A stretch of DNA of 64,000 nucleotides from Shewanella frigidimarina (GCF_003797125.1 NZ_RKKE01000002.1:1-64000); one strand, 5' to 3'; shown: positions 37,549 through 46,438, counted from the first letter of the stretch. The notes: generated by a model not told the origin, from the letters alone. Program-made: numbers and translations.

Positions 37549-39207
37549 CTACATCCCTTGAACAACAGTAACTGAGTTACCGTAGCCAATTGAAGTTACA
37601 TTAGCCGTATTACTCGCATCAGTTTGAGTAATTGATACCATGTTGTTACCCGCACCATTAACAAAAACATCTGCATTATGTAATGTACCAGTTTGAGAAA
37701 TCATAATATCATTATCAGTACCTAACCAAGACTCTGCGATAGCAGTATTTAGATCTCCAGTTTGGTCGATATCTACTTCTGATGAAAAGTCTGATGAATC
37801 AGCATAAGCTTTGTTTTCATTACCGATTTGATCGATGGTAATTACGTTTTCAGCACCATATGTTCCAGCGCCTACATTAGGACCATAATAATTATTTGTT
37901 CCTGGCAAATTACCTACATAGTTATTATTACCTTCTTGATTAATCGTAACAGTGCTATCACCACCTAGTTCAGTTGAGGCGCCAGCATAGTTCTCGTTAC
38001 CAGTTTGATAAATGAATACATCATTATCATGGCTATCTGTTCCTTGTTCAACAATTGCAGTATTGTCACTACCAACTTGTTCGACTAATGCGCTATCACC
38101 TAAACCGTCCTGCATAACCGTTGCTAAATTACCCATTCCAGAGGCTGAACCACTTTGAGTAACAGTTGCATTATTATCCACATTAGTTTGGTCAACATTT
38201 GCTACGTTGTCATATTCAGACTGGGTAATGGTTGACATATGGTCCGAACCGACTTGATCGATAGTCGCAGAATTGCTAAAACCACTTTGATAAACTAAAC
38301 CAGTATTTAAGGTGTTCCCACTTTGACTTACAGAAGCGTAACCATCCTGGCCTGATTGACTTACATAAGCAGTATCATTATCACCTTGTTGATCAACATC
38401 AGCTTCGTTGTTTTCACCAGTTTGATAAACATCTGCTTGATTGTCATTACCGTTTTGATAAACATCAGCAAGATTTGATAAAGCTGTTTGTTCAATATAA
38501 CCTGTATTATCATTGCCTGTTTGTGTCAACGTTGCAACAGTATCATCTGTATTAGCACTGTAACTAGTGTTTTGAGTATTTTGGTAAACATCACCATTGT
38601 TACCTGCACCTGTTTGAATAATTGATGCTTTTGCTGAATCAGAATCATCTTGATTAATGTAAGCATCATTTCCCCCCCCAACATTTTGGATAATAGTAGC
38701 ATCGGCAAAATCGGACCAATGGTTACGAATCTCAGCAATATGTTCATTACCATTTTGATCAATCATTGAATTTGAGCCATCACCATCATCTTGTAGTATT
38801 TCAGCGCTATTTAAATTACCCATTTGAAGCACAGTTGCTGCCGCATTTGCACCATTACTAAACTGCTGTTCAATATTTGCATCGTTATCTATACCATTTG
38901 TGTCAATGGTTGCGGTTGCGGTCTGAGTTGTATTATGCTGAACAATATGACCTTCGTTTAATGATCCCTGTTGGGTTATAAAAGAATCTGAATCTGAGGT
39001 ATTATATTGATTAACAGATGCATTATTACTCGCGCCACTTTGAATAACTGTCGCATCATTATCAGTACTATTTAATTGCTGATTAACGACAACTGAATTT
39101 TCCGCACCACTCTGATTCACATTTGCAGTATTACTATCGCTTGCATAAGCCCCTGCTGAAGTAAATATCGCTGCTGAGATTAATAACGCTAATTTAGAAT
39201 GTTTCAT
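37549..39207 (-). CDS. csgA: Giant curlin subunit, CsgA-type (second module)
   Basis: 552 residues, more than three times E. coli CsgA (151). A signal peptide (MKHSKLALLISAAIFTSAGAYA) is followed by about three dozen Q-centred half-repeats of roughly 11 residues (for example ADVYQTGENNEADVDQQGDN), equal to about 18 curlin strand-loop-strand units. Several units are irregular: NHWSDFADATI near 155 and a Tyr/Gly-rich break NNYYGPNVGAGTYG near 430. It ends SVTVVQGM. It is secreted through CsgG to form amyloid fibres. The ribosome-binding site AAGGGA matches that of the other csgA. Confidence 0.88.
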   Translation of the reverse strand: MKHSKLALLISAAIFTSAGAYASDSNTANVNQSGAENSVVVNQQLNSTDNDATVIQSGASNNASVNQYNTSDSDSFITQQGSLNEGHIVQHNTTQTATATIDTNGIDNDANIEQQFSNGANAAATVLQMGNLNSAEILQDDGDGSNSMIDQNGNEHIAEIRNHWSDFADATIIQNVGGGNDAYINQDDSDSAKASIIQTGAGNNGDVYQNTQNTSYSANTDDTVATLTQTGNDNTGYIEQTALSNLADVYQNGNDNQADVYQTGENNEADVDQQGDNDTAYVSQSGQDGYASVSQSGNTLNTGLVYQSGFSNSATIDQVGSDHMSTITQSEYDNVANVDQTNVDNNATVTQSGSASGMGNLATVMQDGLGDSALVEQVGSDNTAIVEQGTDSHDNDVFIYQTGNENYAGASTELGGDSTVTINQEGNNNYVGNLPGTNNYYGPNVGAGTYGAENVITIDQIGNENKAYADSSDFSSEVDIDQTGDLNTAIAESWLGTDNDIMISQTGTLHNADVFVNGAGNNMVSITQTDASNTANVTSIGYGNSVTVVQGM

Positions 39208-39227
39208 CTTCGTATTTCCCTTTACTC

Positions 39228-39764
39228 TTAGTTAGATAAGCTTCCCTGGGTCACAACAACATGTTGTGATACACCCCATTGGGTCACACTTACAGCATTT
39301 CCGGAGCCGTACTGCTGGATCCAAATCGCATTTTCACTACCGGTTTGATTGATAATGGCTAAATTATCCGTTCCAATTTGACCAACATCGGCCATCAGGC
39401 TAGAACCAAATTGGTTAAGTAAAACAACATTATTAAAACCAGCTTGTAGTATATTGGCTTCAATATCATTTCCTGACTGATTTGCAATGGCATAATTATT
39501 TGTGCCCTGCTGTGTAGTGAGAGTTTGATTATTAAAGCCAGATTGAGTTGAAATAAAATGGTTGTTACTACCAAGTTGATTGATATTAACCAACATATCA
39601 TCGCCAAATTGATTTACATTAGCTTGATTACCAATCGTAGCTAACTCATCAATATCGCTAATATCTTGGCTAACACAAGGAGATGAGGATATGAACAATG
39701 CAAAAGTTAACACCCCTGCTTTTGCCGTTAAGCGATAATTATTTTTACGCTTTTTCAAGGTCAT
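39228..39764 (-). CDS. csgB: CsgB-like minor curlin/nucleator (second module)
   Basis: 178 residues. A signal segment (ends about SSSPCVSQD) and a short DISDIDELATIGNQ spacer are followed by about ten half-repeats (NQFGDDMLVNINQLGSNN and so on) that end WGVSQHVVVTQGS. The size and position directly upstream of csgA fit the nucleator CsgB. The ribosome-binding site AGGA is about 5 nt before ATG. It is a paralogue of the product of 42078-42611. Confidence 0.85.
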   Translation of the reverse strand: MTLKKRKNNYRLTAKAGVLTFALFISSSPCVSQDISDIDELATIGNQANVNQFGDDMLVNINQLGSNNHFISTQSGFNNQTLTTQQGTNNYAIANQSGNDIEANILQAGFNNVVLLNQFGSSLMADVGQIGTDNLAIINQTGSENAIWIQQYGSGNAVSVTQWGVSQHVVVTQGSLSN

Positions 39765-39877
39765 GCTTCCTGCCCCTTGTGCGATGTTGGTGACAATTTA
39801 ACTAAAAAATTGAATAAATCATCAATCATCGCTGTGCCATTGATAGTGTCAATATTATGGCGTCTTACAATTGAGCA

Positions 39878-39912
39878 CGAATCAACCCACAGTATTAAAC
39901 CGCGATAGACCT
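39878..39912 (-). promoter_or_regulatory. Conserved csgB upstream element (second module)
   Basis: Three blocks, CGAATCAACC (39878), AGTATTAAAC (39891) and ATAGACCT (39905), recur upstream of the other csgB at 42714, 42727 and 42741 with exactly the same 13- and 14-bp offsets. Read on the minus strand the centre is GTTTAATACT, a possible -10. It lies 114 bp before csgB. It is a candidate csgBA promoter with a regulator site. Confidence 0.55.
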
Positions 39913-40139
39913 TAAGACTAAATGACCTACCACCCCCTACCTTTGTACTATTAAAATAAAAAATAATCATTAAATGATAGCGAATTAGGACTATGCAGTA
40001 ACTGTTTTCAATTGATAAATCTGTTGAGGGCGGGTAAAAATATTTATCAAAAATTGGTATAAAGCTAACGAGTAACTCATCTATTTCAAGCAATGATTAA
40101 ACATAGAAACAACATGATACAGGTCATTTACTTAGAATT
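39913..40139. other. Non-coding interval upstream of the second csgBA module
   Basis: AT-rich. A 110-codon frame runs through 39761-40093, but it covers the conserved promoter block and has no ribosome-binding site, so I do not treat it as a gene. Nothing else is recognised. Confidence 0.4.
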
Positions 40140-40360
40140 TACTGCAATGACGAATCCATCAATTAAATCAGTTTCTGGTTGTGTATGATTGACACGCCAA
40201 CGGGCTAACTTTGATCGTTCAACAAATTTTCTTGAGCTGTTGAGACAATTGATTTTGGTGTCACATTATCGGTTGTTGGTGCAATTTCCACTTTGTAAAC
40301 GTAGGGCCTTGATATCTGTTGTTAAATATTGAGCTTGCAAAACTATCAGCGAATGTATCT
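40140..40360 (-). pseudogene. Decayed csgE fragment between the two csgBA modules
   Basis: The minus strand translates as VYKVEIAPTTDNVTPKSIVS, then TAQENLLNDQS, a TAG (40205-40207) and, after a frame change, QPETDLIDGFVIA. These line up with residues about 38-90 of the intact CsgE (FTKANIAPTTDEVIPESSAS, KAQENLL, KREADLIDGLIL). The DNA of the LIDG region is nearly identical over 20 bp. The fragment lacks the signal peptide and the whole functional domain. It is a remnant from duplication of a longer csg segment. Confidence 0.85.
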
Positions 40361-40378
40361 ATTACGACTTCAAAAAAT

Positions 40379-40419
40379 GCCAATCTTAAAAATATCAAAG
40401 TGAGATTTTTAAGATTGGC
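40379..40419. repeat. 15-bp inverted repeat downstream of csgA (first module)
   Basis: GCCAATCTTAAAAAT (40379-40393) and ATTTTTAAGATTGGC (40405-40419) pair perfectly around an 11-nt loop, between the csgA terminator and the csgE relic. It may be a second terminator. Confidence 0.6.
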
Positions 40420-40450
40420 ACAATATCTTTAATTACTAATGTGTAAATAA

Positions 40451-40473
40451 AGAGGGTGCTTACACACCCTTCT
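40451..40473 (-). terminator. Terminator after csgA (first module)
   Basis: A GGGTG/CACCC stem embedded in AGAGGGTG…CACCCTTCT. It is homologous to the hairpin after the second csgA, as is the sequence between it and the stop codon (TAGTACTAAAGTA against TAGTACAAAAGTA). Confidence 0.7.
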
Positions 40474-40485
40474 TTTACTTTAGTA

Positions 40486-42036
40486 CTACATGCCTTGAGT
40501 AATGGTCACTGTATTACCAAACCCCATGCTGCTTACAACTGCTGAGTTATTGATATCGGTTTGGGTAACATAAACCATATTGCTGCCAGTGCCATCGACA
40601 TATACCTCAGCTAAATGCTCACTCCCGGTTTGATCGATAACAATTTCGTTAGCTTCGCCCCACACAGATTCTGCATAGGCTTCATTATGTTGTCCCGACT
40701 GGTCTATATCAATAATTGATGACAAATCAGCAGCATCGGCATAGGCCTTGTTATGATGGCCATCTTGGTCCACAGTAACGACATTATCACCCCCCCATGT
40801 TCCGGCGCCGAGTCCTTCACCATAAAAGCTACTACCATCGGGTTTATTATTAACTTCATTATGATGCCCAGTTTGATTCACTGTAACGGAACTCAATCCA
40901 CCAGAGTCAGTTGAGGCACCTGCATAGTTATGATGACCTGATTGATTAATCACAATCGTATTGTCATTACTGAACTCACCTTGAAGCACTACAGCTTCGT
41001 TTGAGAAACCCGCTTGTGTAACCGTAGCGGTATCATTCATACCTTCTTGGTCAACAGTAACATTGTTACCAGTACCTGAATTACCGTTGCCGTTACCATT
41101 GCCATTCCCAAGAGTTAACGCACTTTGAGTCACCGTCGCAGTGTTGCCTTCATTAGACTGATTGACGGTTGCAACATGATCAAAGTCCATTTGCATTACC
41201 GTAGCAGCTTGATTCAAACCGTATTGGTTAACTTGAGCTTCATGGTTACCGCCAGTTTGAGTCACATGTGCATCATTAGATTCACCATTTTGATATACAT
41301 CAGCCATGTTAGATAAACCAGCTTGTTCAACTAAACCAATGTTACCATTACCGACTTGCTCTAATGCTCCAACGGTATCATCACTACCCGAACCGCCATA
41401 ATTCTGATTATTTTGTAATATATCACCGTCATTATTTGAACCAGTTTGGGTTAATGTGGCACTGGCAGCATCTGACGCTTCCTGTTGAATATAAGCATTA
41501 TTGTTGGAGTTACCTGATTGATTAATGGTTGCATCTGCATAATCTGACCAATGGTTATAAACTTCAGCGGTATCCTCGCTGCCAGTTTGATTAACCGTAG
41601 ACTGTGCACCGTCACCGTTATTTTGAGTGATGGTTGCTAGGTTACCGCTGCCATTTTGATTAACAGTCGCTTGAGCATTTTCACCATTATAAAATTCTTG
41701 TGCGACATCTGCTTTGTTACCATCACCAACTGATTTAACCGATGCGCTAGCTGTGCTTGTTGCATTATGTTGGTCAATCAAAGATGTATTATCATTTCCC
41801 TCTTGATTTGATGAGGCTTGGGAGTTTGCCGTTTCAGCCTGTAAAATAGTTGAAAGATTATTATTGCCAAGTTGCTCAATAGTTGCACTATTAGCAACAC
41901 TATTGCTTTGTTGAACAACCACTGCGGTATTTAACTCTCCTTCTTGACTAACATCGGCTTCGTTACCACCTGCATACGCTCCAGCTGAGGTCAATAAAGC
42001 TGCTGAGATTAATAAAGCTAATTTAGAATATTTCAT
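40486..42036 (-). CDS. csgA: Giant curlin subunit, CsgA-type (first module)
   Basis: 516 residues with the same plan as the 37549 product: signal peptide MKYSKLALLISAALLTSAGAYA, more than thirty Q/N/G half-repeats, the shared NHWSDYADATI unit, the Tyr/Gly-rich break SSFYGEGLGAGTWG and an end VTITQGM. It differs in two ways: a GNGNGNGNGNSGTGNN linker near residue 308, and His in repeat loops (SGHHNYAG, TGHHNEVN, DGHHNKAY, SGQHNEAY) where the paralogue has N, E or L. ATG 42036 is chosen from AAGGGA upstream, as in the paralogue. Confidence 0.88.
   Translation of the reverse strand: MKYSKLALLISAALLTSAGAYAGGNEADVSQEGELNTAVVVQQSNSVANSATIEQLGNNNLSTILQAETANSQASSNQEGNDNTSLIDQHNATSTASASVKSVGDGNKADVAQEFYNGENAQATVNQNGSGNLATITQNNGDGAQSTVNQTGSEDTAEVYNHWSDYADATINQSGNSNNNAYIQQEASDAASATLTQTGSNNDGDILQNNQNYGGSGSDDTVGALEQVGNGNIGLVEQAGLSNMADVYQNGESNDAHVTQTGGNHEAQVNQYGLNQAATVMQMDFDHVATVNQSNEGNTATVTQSALTLGNGNGNGNGNSGTGNNVTVDQEGMNDTATVTQAGFSNEAVVLQGEFSNDNTIVINQSGHHNYAGASTDSGGLSSVTVNQTGHHNEVNNKPDGSSFYGEGLGAGTWGGDNVVTVDQDGHHNKAYADAADLSSIIDIDQSGQHNEAYAESVWGEANEIVIDQTGSEHLAEVYVDGTGSNMVYVTQTDINNSAVVSSMGFGNTVTITQGM
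41080..41109 (-). repeat. Short (GN)n-coding repeat in csgA
   Basis: A run of GGNAAY codon pairs encodes five Gly-Asn units in a row. The repeat unit of 6 bp keeps the frame, so changes in copy number would lengthen or shorten the linker without breaking the gene. Confidence 0.6.
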
Positions 42037-42077
42037 CTTTGTATTTCCCTTCATTTGGTTGAATTAAACAACTCAAA

Positions 42078-42611
42078 TTAATTACTTTGAGTCACGCTAA
42101 CGTTTTGCATTGTTCCCCATTGAAGAATACCAACAGCACTTCCATAACCATTCTGTTGAATCATAATGGTGTTATTACTTCCAGTCTGATGAATAATCGC
42201 TAAGTTTTGTGTTCCAATTTGACTCACATCCGTTAGCAAATTGCTTCCTACTTGACTGGTAATCACTCGATTACCAAACCCTGATTGATAGATACTAGCT
42301 TCAATATCAGCCCCGGACTGAAATGCAGTTACCCCATTGAACATGCCTTGTTGATGAGTAAAGATTTGATTGTTGTAGCCAAGTTGATTTGAATTGAACT
42401 GATTGTTGAACCCGCTTTGATTTAAATTAATGGATAGTTCATCACCAAGTTGAGTGACATTGACTGCATTATTAATACCTATAGCAAGTTCATTTATATC
42501 ACTCAAATCATGTTGGCCAAGGCTAGGAAAAGACATAACACACAGGAAAATAGCAAGAACCCCAGTTGTTGCATTAAGGTAATATTGATGTACACGCTCG
42601 TTCAAGGTCAT
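42078..42611 (-). CDS. csgB: CsgB-like minor curlin/nucleator (first module)
   Basis: 177 residues from ATG 42611 (GGGG 8 nt upstream; ATG 42617 in the same frame is too close). The signal segment ends near FPSLGQHD, the spacer is LSDINELAIGINN, and half-repeats such as NLNQSGFNNQFNSNQLGYNN follow, ending WGTMQNVSVTQSN. It aligns along its length with the other CsgB (same DI-x-ELA spacer, IQQ-GxGxAVxxxQWG end). It precedes its csgA by 41 bp, so the two form one unit. Confidence 0.85.
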   Translation of the reverse strand: MTLNERVHQYYLNATTGVLAIFLCVMSFPSLGQHDLSDINELAIGINNAVNVTQLGDELSINLNQSGFNNQFNSNQLGYNNQIFTHQQGMFNGVTAFQSGADIEASIYQSGFGNRVITSQVGSNLLTDVSQIGTQNLAIIHQTGSNNTIMIQQNGYGSAVGILQWGTMQNVSVTQSN

Positions 42612-42713
42612 ATTCATGTCCCCGGGTTATTAAACGTATAGAACATTCTATTTATGTCGCTTAATAACTTTTACATTCATTGTTTTGATATTGTGGCTCT
42701 GCCATATAACATC

Positions 42714-42748
42714 CGAATCAACCTTGAGTATTAAACTAATATAGACCT
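42714..42748 (-). promoter_or_regulatory. Conserved csgB upstream element (first module)
   Basis: The counterpart of the element at 39878-39912: CGAATCAACC, AGTATTAAAC and ATAGACCT with identical spacing, 103 bp before the csgB start. Flanking DNA has diverged, so the blocks appear to be held by function. Confidence 0.55.
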
Positions 42749-43114
42749 ATAGGTTATTTTATTTTAATACCCAGACTTAATTGCGACAACCAAGCTAATA
42801 AATTGATCTAAATCAATTTTATGTTAGTACTTAAAAAAATAACACGTGCAACATTGATTTTTCATTTATTTAAATGGATTGATTACTTCTTAAATAATTG
42901 ATGCTATTTTATTTATTTTTATATAAGCGGATGATTGATATAATAAGTGCTATTTAAATAAATTACACTGCTAATATAGATAGGGTTATTAATAATCATT
43001 TTGATGTGCAAAGTCATTACATAAAAAATAAGTGACTTTTAACAAGTTAATTTACTTACACACATTAACTTATTACTTATTTTTAAGCTTTATGTTTAAA
43101 AAACACTTTCATAA
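42749..43114. other. AT-rich interval between the kinase gene and the first csgB
   Basis: About 365 bp, strongly AT-rich, with no credible gene. It includes a weak 8-bp inverted repeat AAGTTAAT/ATTAACTT (43044-43081) that might end the nir operon transcript, and presumably upstream sites for the csgB promoter. Confidence 0.4.
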
Positions 43115-44905
43115 TCAATTATTCCACCAAGAAGCCACTAAACATAAGAACAACGCGATTGAAATCACTTGCCAAAAACGCACAGGGTTACGGGCGATAA
43201 GAGGAACAAAATCTTTTACTGTTTGATTAGCTTTGGCGGTGGTTAATTGATGAATAAGCTCACAGGTGTCTGCTTGGCGTAGATTAGGATCAATATTAAG
43301 GGCTTTTTTTAATGCGTTATCCATCCACTCTGGCACCATTGGGTTTAATTGGTGCACACTAATGTAGTCTAAACATTGGTAATCCTGCCGCGTTCGACAT
43401 TTCTCAAGTTTGCCTTTAAAGGGCAATTGTCCTGCCAACATCTCAAAAGCAATCACAGCAAGCGAAAACAAATCGGCACGGCCATCGGCTTGATAACCCA
43501 AGATAACTTCAGGAGCGGTGTAATCGGCTGTACCCAAAATACGATCTCGAGTTAACGGACTACTAATTTCTGCTACGCCTTTAATATAACAAGAACCAAA
43601 ATCGATGATTTTAACTACCCCTTCTCGGGTGATAAAAATATTATCCGGTTTCAAATCTTGATGCAGCGTTTCACGCCGATGAAAGGCTCTGATCCCTAAT
43701 TCAATTTGTTTTAGCAGTAATAAAACCTCTTCTACTGGCGCTTTTTTATGTTGGGTTAACCATTCACCTAGGCTTATCCCCGATAAAAATTCAGTAACAT
43801 AGTACAAAGCAGACTTTATTTTTTGCAGTTCGACAACCTTAACCACATGAGTACTGTTGATACGTTGTCCTATCCAGCTTTCTAACATAAAACGTTCTAT
43901 GTAAGCGGCATCATCAATGTAATTAACAGAAGGGGTTTTCATACAAAAAGCTTCGCCTTGGTCATTGACGACTCGATAAACCTGGCTGCGTTGTGATTGA
44001 TGAAGTGTATGGGTTACCTGATAACCGTCTAACTTCATTCCAACGCTCAATGGTGGTGGAAACGGTTGACTCGACAAGCTTTGGTACACATCATCGATAG
44101 CTTGTTTCGGCAACTGGCTAACACTTAATAACTGCGAACTGAGGTTATCTTTACTGCCTAAATCAAACGCCTTTTTGTTTAACATTAAGCAAAATTGCTC
44201 ACACAAATCATCACTAAGCATTGAATGTTGCTGACAAAGAACCGTCAGCTTTTGGTGTATTTCAAATTCAGTGAGTACGTCATGCACACCATCGGTAGTC
44301 ATTAAATACACATCACCGACTTCTACTGATAAGGTTTTGTAATCAACATCTAAGTTAACGTCCATTCCTAATGCGCGAGTGAGGTATTGGTTTGATGAAT
44401 TGATATTGGTGCTGTGGTCGTGGGTTAATTGCAGTAATTCTCCGTGCCTAAAGCGATAAATTCGCGAATCCCCCACATGCAACATGTGTACAGAACAAGA
44501 CTTAAATACCAGTGCACTAAAAGTACATACAAAGCCACGCCTTGCATCACGATAATCTTGTCCTAATCCGTACAACCAACGATTCAAAGCCGTTAATACT
44601 TTGGAACTCGATGTTTGCACACCCCAGCTTTCAGGGGTGGAATAGTAATCCGCAAGAAAATTACTCACACTAATGGCTGAAGCATGCGCACCGCCTTCAG
44701 CTGTACTGACGCCATCGCTGATAACACTTACGACACCTTTGGTTATCAGTGCTAAGCCAGATGGAATACGAATACCGATGGCATCTTCATTTTGTGATTT
44801 ACGGCCTTTTTCTGATGCTTGACCGACAACCAGTTGCAAGGTTGTAGCGAAGGGCAATGCCGCTTCGGTATTTGGGTTAACTAACGCTACAACCTCAGAT
44901 GCCAT
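43115..44905 (-). CDS. Bifunctional PP2C phosphatase and Ser/Thr kinase, membrane-anchored
   Basis: 596 residues from ATG 44905 (AGGGA upstream). The N-terminal PP2C domain (about 25-245) has GRKSQNEDAIG, SVISDGVSTAEGG, MLHVGDSRIYRF and the late Asp of SKDNLSSQLL. The protein kinase domain (about 280-545) has the ATP Lys in CMKTPSV, the catalytic HQDLKPDNIF and DFGS. A single membrane helix ends the protein (ISIALFLCLVASWW). It is the last gene of the nirBD-narK operon; a similar kinase sits with nitrate-assimilation genes in Pseudomonas. The target is unknown. Confidence 0.88.
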   Translation of the reverse strand: MASEVVALVNPNTEAALPFATTLQLVVGQASEKGRKSQNEDAIGIRIPSGLALITKGVVSVISDGVSTAEGGAHASAISVSNFLADYYSTPESWGVQTSSSKVLTALNRWLYGLGQDYRDARRGFVCTFSALVFKSCSVHMLHVGDSRIYRFRHGELLQLTHDHSTNINSSNQYLTRALGMDVNLDVDYKTLSVEVGDVYLMTTDGVHDVLTEFEIHQKLTVLCQQHSMLSDDLCEQFCLMLNKKAFDLGSKDNLSSQLLSVSQLPKQAIDDVYQSLSSQPFPPPLSVGMKLDGYQVTHTLHQSQRSQVYRVVNDQGEAFCMKTPSVNYIDDAAYIERFMLESWIGQRINSTHVVKVVELQKIKSALYYVTEFLSGISLGEWLTQHKKAPVEEVLLLLKQIELGIRAFHRRETLHQDLKPDNIFITREGVVKIIDFGSCYIKGVAEISSPLTRDRILGTADYTAPEVILGYQADGRADLFSLAVIAFEMLAGQLPFKGKLEKCRTRQDYQCLDYISVHQLNPMVPEWMDNALKKALNIDPNLRQADTCELIHQLTTAKANQTVKDFVPLIARNPVRFWQVISIALFLCLVASWWNN

Positions 44906-44932
44906 ATCGATCCCTACATACGTTTTATTGCT

Positions 44933-44957
44933 AAGGCTCAAACAAGGTTTGAGCCTT
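44933..44957 (-). terminator. Hairpin between narK and the kinase gene
   Basis: AAGGCTCAAAC (44933-44943), loop AAG, GTTTGAGCCTT (44947-44957). There is no U-run, so it is more likely a processing or stabilising hairpin, or a leaky attenuator within the operon. Confidence 0.55.
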
Positions 44958-44961
44958 CAGT

Positions 44962-46428
44962 TTAACTTACGCTGATTAACGTAACTTCGCCATGTTCATT
45001 GACTTCAGCAATATGCCCTTTGGGTTCATTCATAAAGAACAAAGTAATAAAACCAAATACGGCACTAACTGCAATCACATAAAAGAAGATTTGAGTAGAC
45101 ACGATGGAATATACAGTTAAGAAAAACACTGCGCCGACATTACCATAAGCCCCTGTCATACCAGCAATTTGCCCTGTTAAACGACGCTTGATCAGCGGCA
45201 CTGCAGCAAACACAGCACCTTCGCCACCTTGAACAAAGAATGAGCATGCCATAACGACTGCTACAGCCAAAGGCAATGACCATGACGAATCAATTTGTGC
45301 CACCGATAAATAACCAATAGCTAACCCTGCAGTTAATATTAACAAGGTCGTTTTACGACCAAATTTATCACTTAACCAGCCACCGCCAGGACGAGACATT
45401 AAGTTCATAAAGGCATAGCTTGATGCCAACATACCGGCTTGTGCCATGCCAAGCTCGAACGTTTCGGCAAAAAAGAGTGGCAACATAGATACCACGGCAA
45501 GCTCAGAGCCAAAGGTAGTGAAATACAACACATTCAAAACAGCAACTTGCTTAAACTGATAGCGTTCAAACTCAGGCACTTCCATTGAAAACAAGTGCTT
45601 GTTCACTTGGTACGTTTGGTAAAAATCGAACAAAAACACCACCACCAACCCAAGATAAATAAGGTAGGTTGCATCTTGAGTAAACATACTCACACCAGCA
45701 GGAGACAGTTTCCAACCTAACAACGCTAACGTGGCATACATAGGTACCTTCATAACGATCAGTAACACATAGTCACTTTTGCTGGTGACTTCTAAGCCGC
45801 CACCCTTTTTAGGTTTAAAGTAAGTCGAACCTTTTGGGGTATCAGTCACATTGAAGTAATACACAAACGCAAACAACAAACTCATTAAACCGGTAATGCC
45901 AATCGCATAGCGCCATCCGTCAGGGCCACCAAAAGCAAGTGCAACGGCCGGTAACGTAAAGGCTGCTGCAGCTGAACCAAAGTTACCCCATCCGCCATAT
46001 ATGCCTTCAGCTGTACCTAACTCTTTAGCCGGAAACCATTCACTCACCATACGGATACCAACCACAAAACCAGCACCAATAAAACCAATCAGAAATCGGG
46101 CTAACGCTAACTGCTCAAAGGTGTCGGCTACCGCGAACATAAAGCAAGGAATTGAACAGATCCCTAGTAAGGCAGAATAAGTAATCCTTGGACCATATTT
46201 GTCGGTCACCATACCAATGATAATCCGCGCAGGGATCGTTAGAGCTACGTTGAGGATCAGCAGTGTTTTAATTTGAGCTGTAGTCAGCCCTAAACTGTCA
46301 GCAATAACACTCACTAATGGGGCAGCGTTAAACCACACCACAAAAGTGATAAAAAATGCCATCCAACTTAAATGCATGATTTTCATCTTGCCGCGAAAAG
46401 AAAACAGATTAAATTTGTCAGCACTCAT
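44962..46428 (-). CDS. Nitrate/nitrite MFS transporter, NarK family
   Basis: 488 residues with 12 membrane helices. NarK-type signatures are present: a Gly-rich helix [21 protein letters not shown] near 135 and a matching C-half helix near 420 ([19 protein letters not shown]), plus the MFS loop DKYGPR and DKFGRK. A cytoplasmic insertion (about 205-300) separates the halves. In this operon it should import nitrate or nitrite for assimilation. ATG 46428 follows AAAGGAG and lies 11 bp past nirD. Confidence 0.9.
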   Translation of the reverse strand: MSADKFNLFSFRGKMKIMHLSWMAFFITFVVWFNAAPLVSVIADSLGLTTAQIKTLLILNVALTIPARIIIGMVTDKYGPRITYSALLGICSIPCFMFAVADTFEQLALARFLIGFIGAGFVVGIRMVSEWFPAKELGTAEGIYGGWGNFGSAAAAFTLPAVALAFGGPDGWRYAIGITGLMSLLFAFVYYFNVTDTPKGSTYFKPKKGGGLEVTSKSDYVLLIVMKVPMYATLALLGWKLSPAGVSMFTQDATYLIYLGLVVVFLFDFYQTYQVNKHLFSMEVPEFERYQFKQVAVLNVLYFTTFGSELAVVSMLPLFFAETFELGMAQAGMLASSYAFMNLMSRPGGGWLSDKFGRKTTLLILTAGLAIGYLSVAQIDSSWSLPLAVAVVMACSFFVQGGEGAVFAAVPLIKRRLTGQIAGMTGAYGNVGAVFFLTVYSIVSTQIFFYVIAVSAVFGFITLFFMNEPKGHIAEVNEHGEVTLISVS

Positions 46429-46438
46429 AACGGCTCCT

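Noticed and set aside
39761..40093. 110-codon open frame upstream of csgB on the minus strand
   Set aside because: It covers the promoter block conserved between the two csgB genes, has no ribosome-binding site and no protein-like pattern; chance frame in AT-rich DNA.
37549..42611. Dense short Q/N/G-coding repeats, considered as a possible CRISPR or satellite array
   Set aside because: The repeats are degenerate at the DNA level and keep frame with curlin half-repeats; they are coding, not an array.
43044..43081. AAGTTAAT/ATTAACTT as a terminator of the nir operon
   Set aside because: Weak AT-only arms with a 22-nt loop; chance occurrence is likely in such AT-rich DNA.
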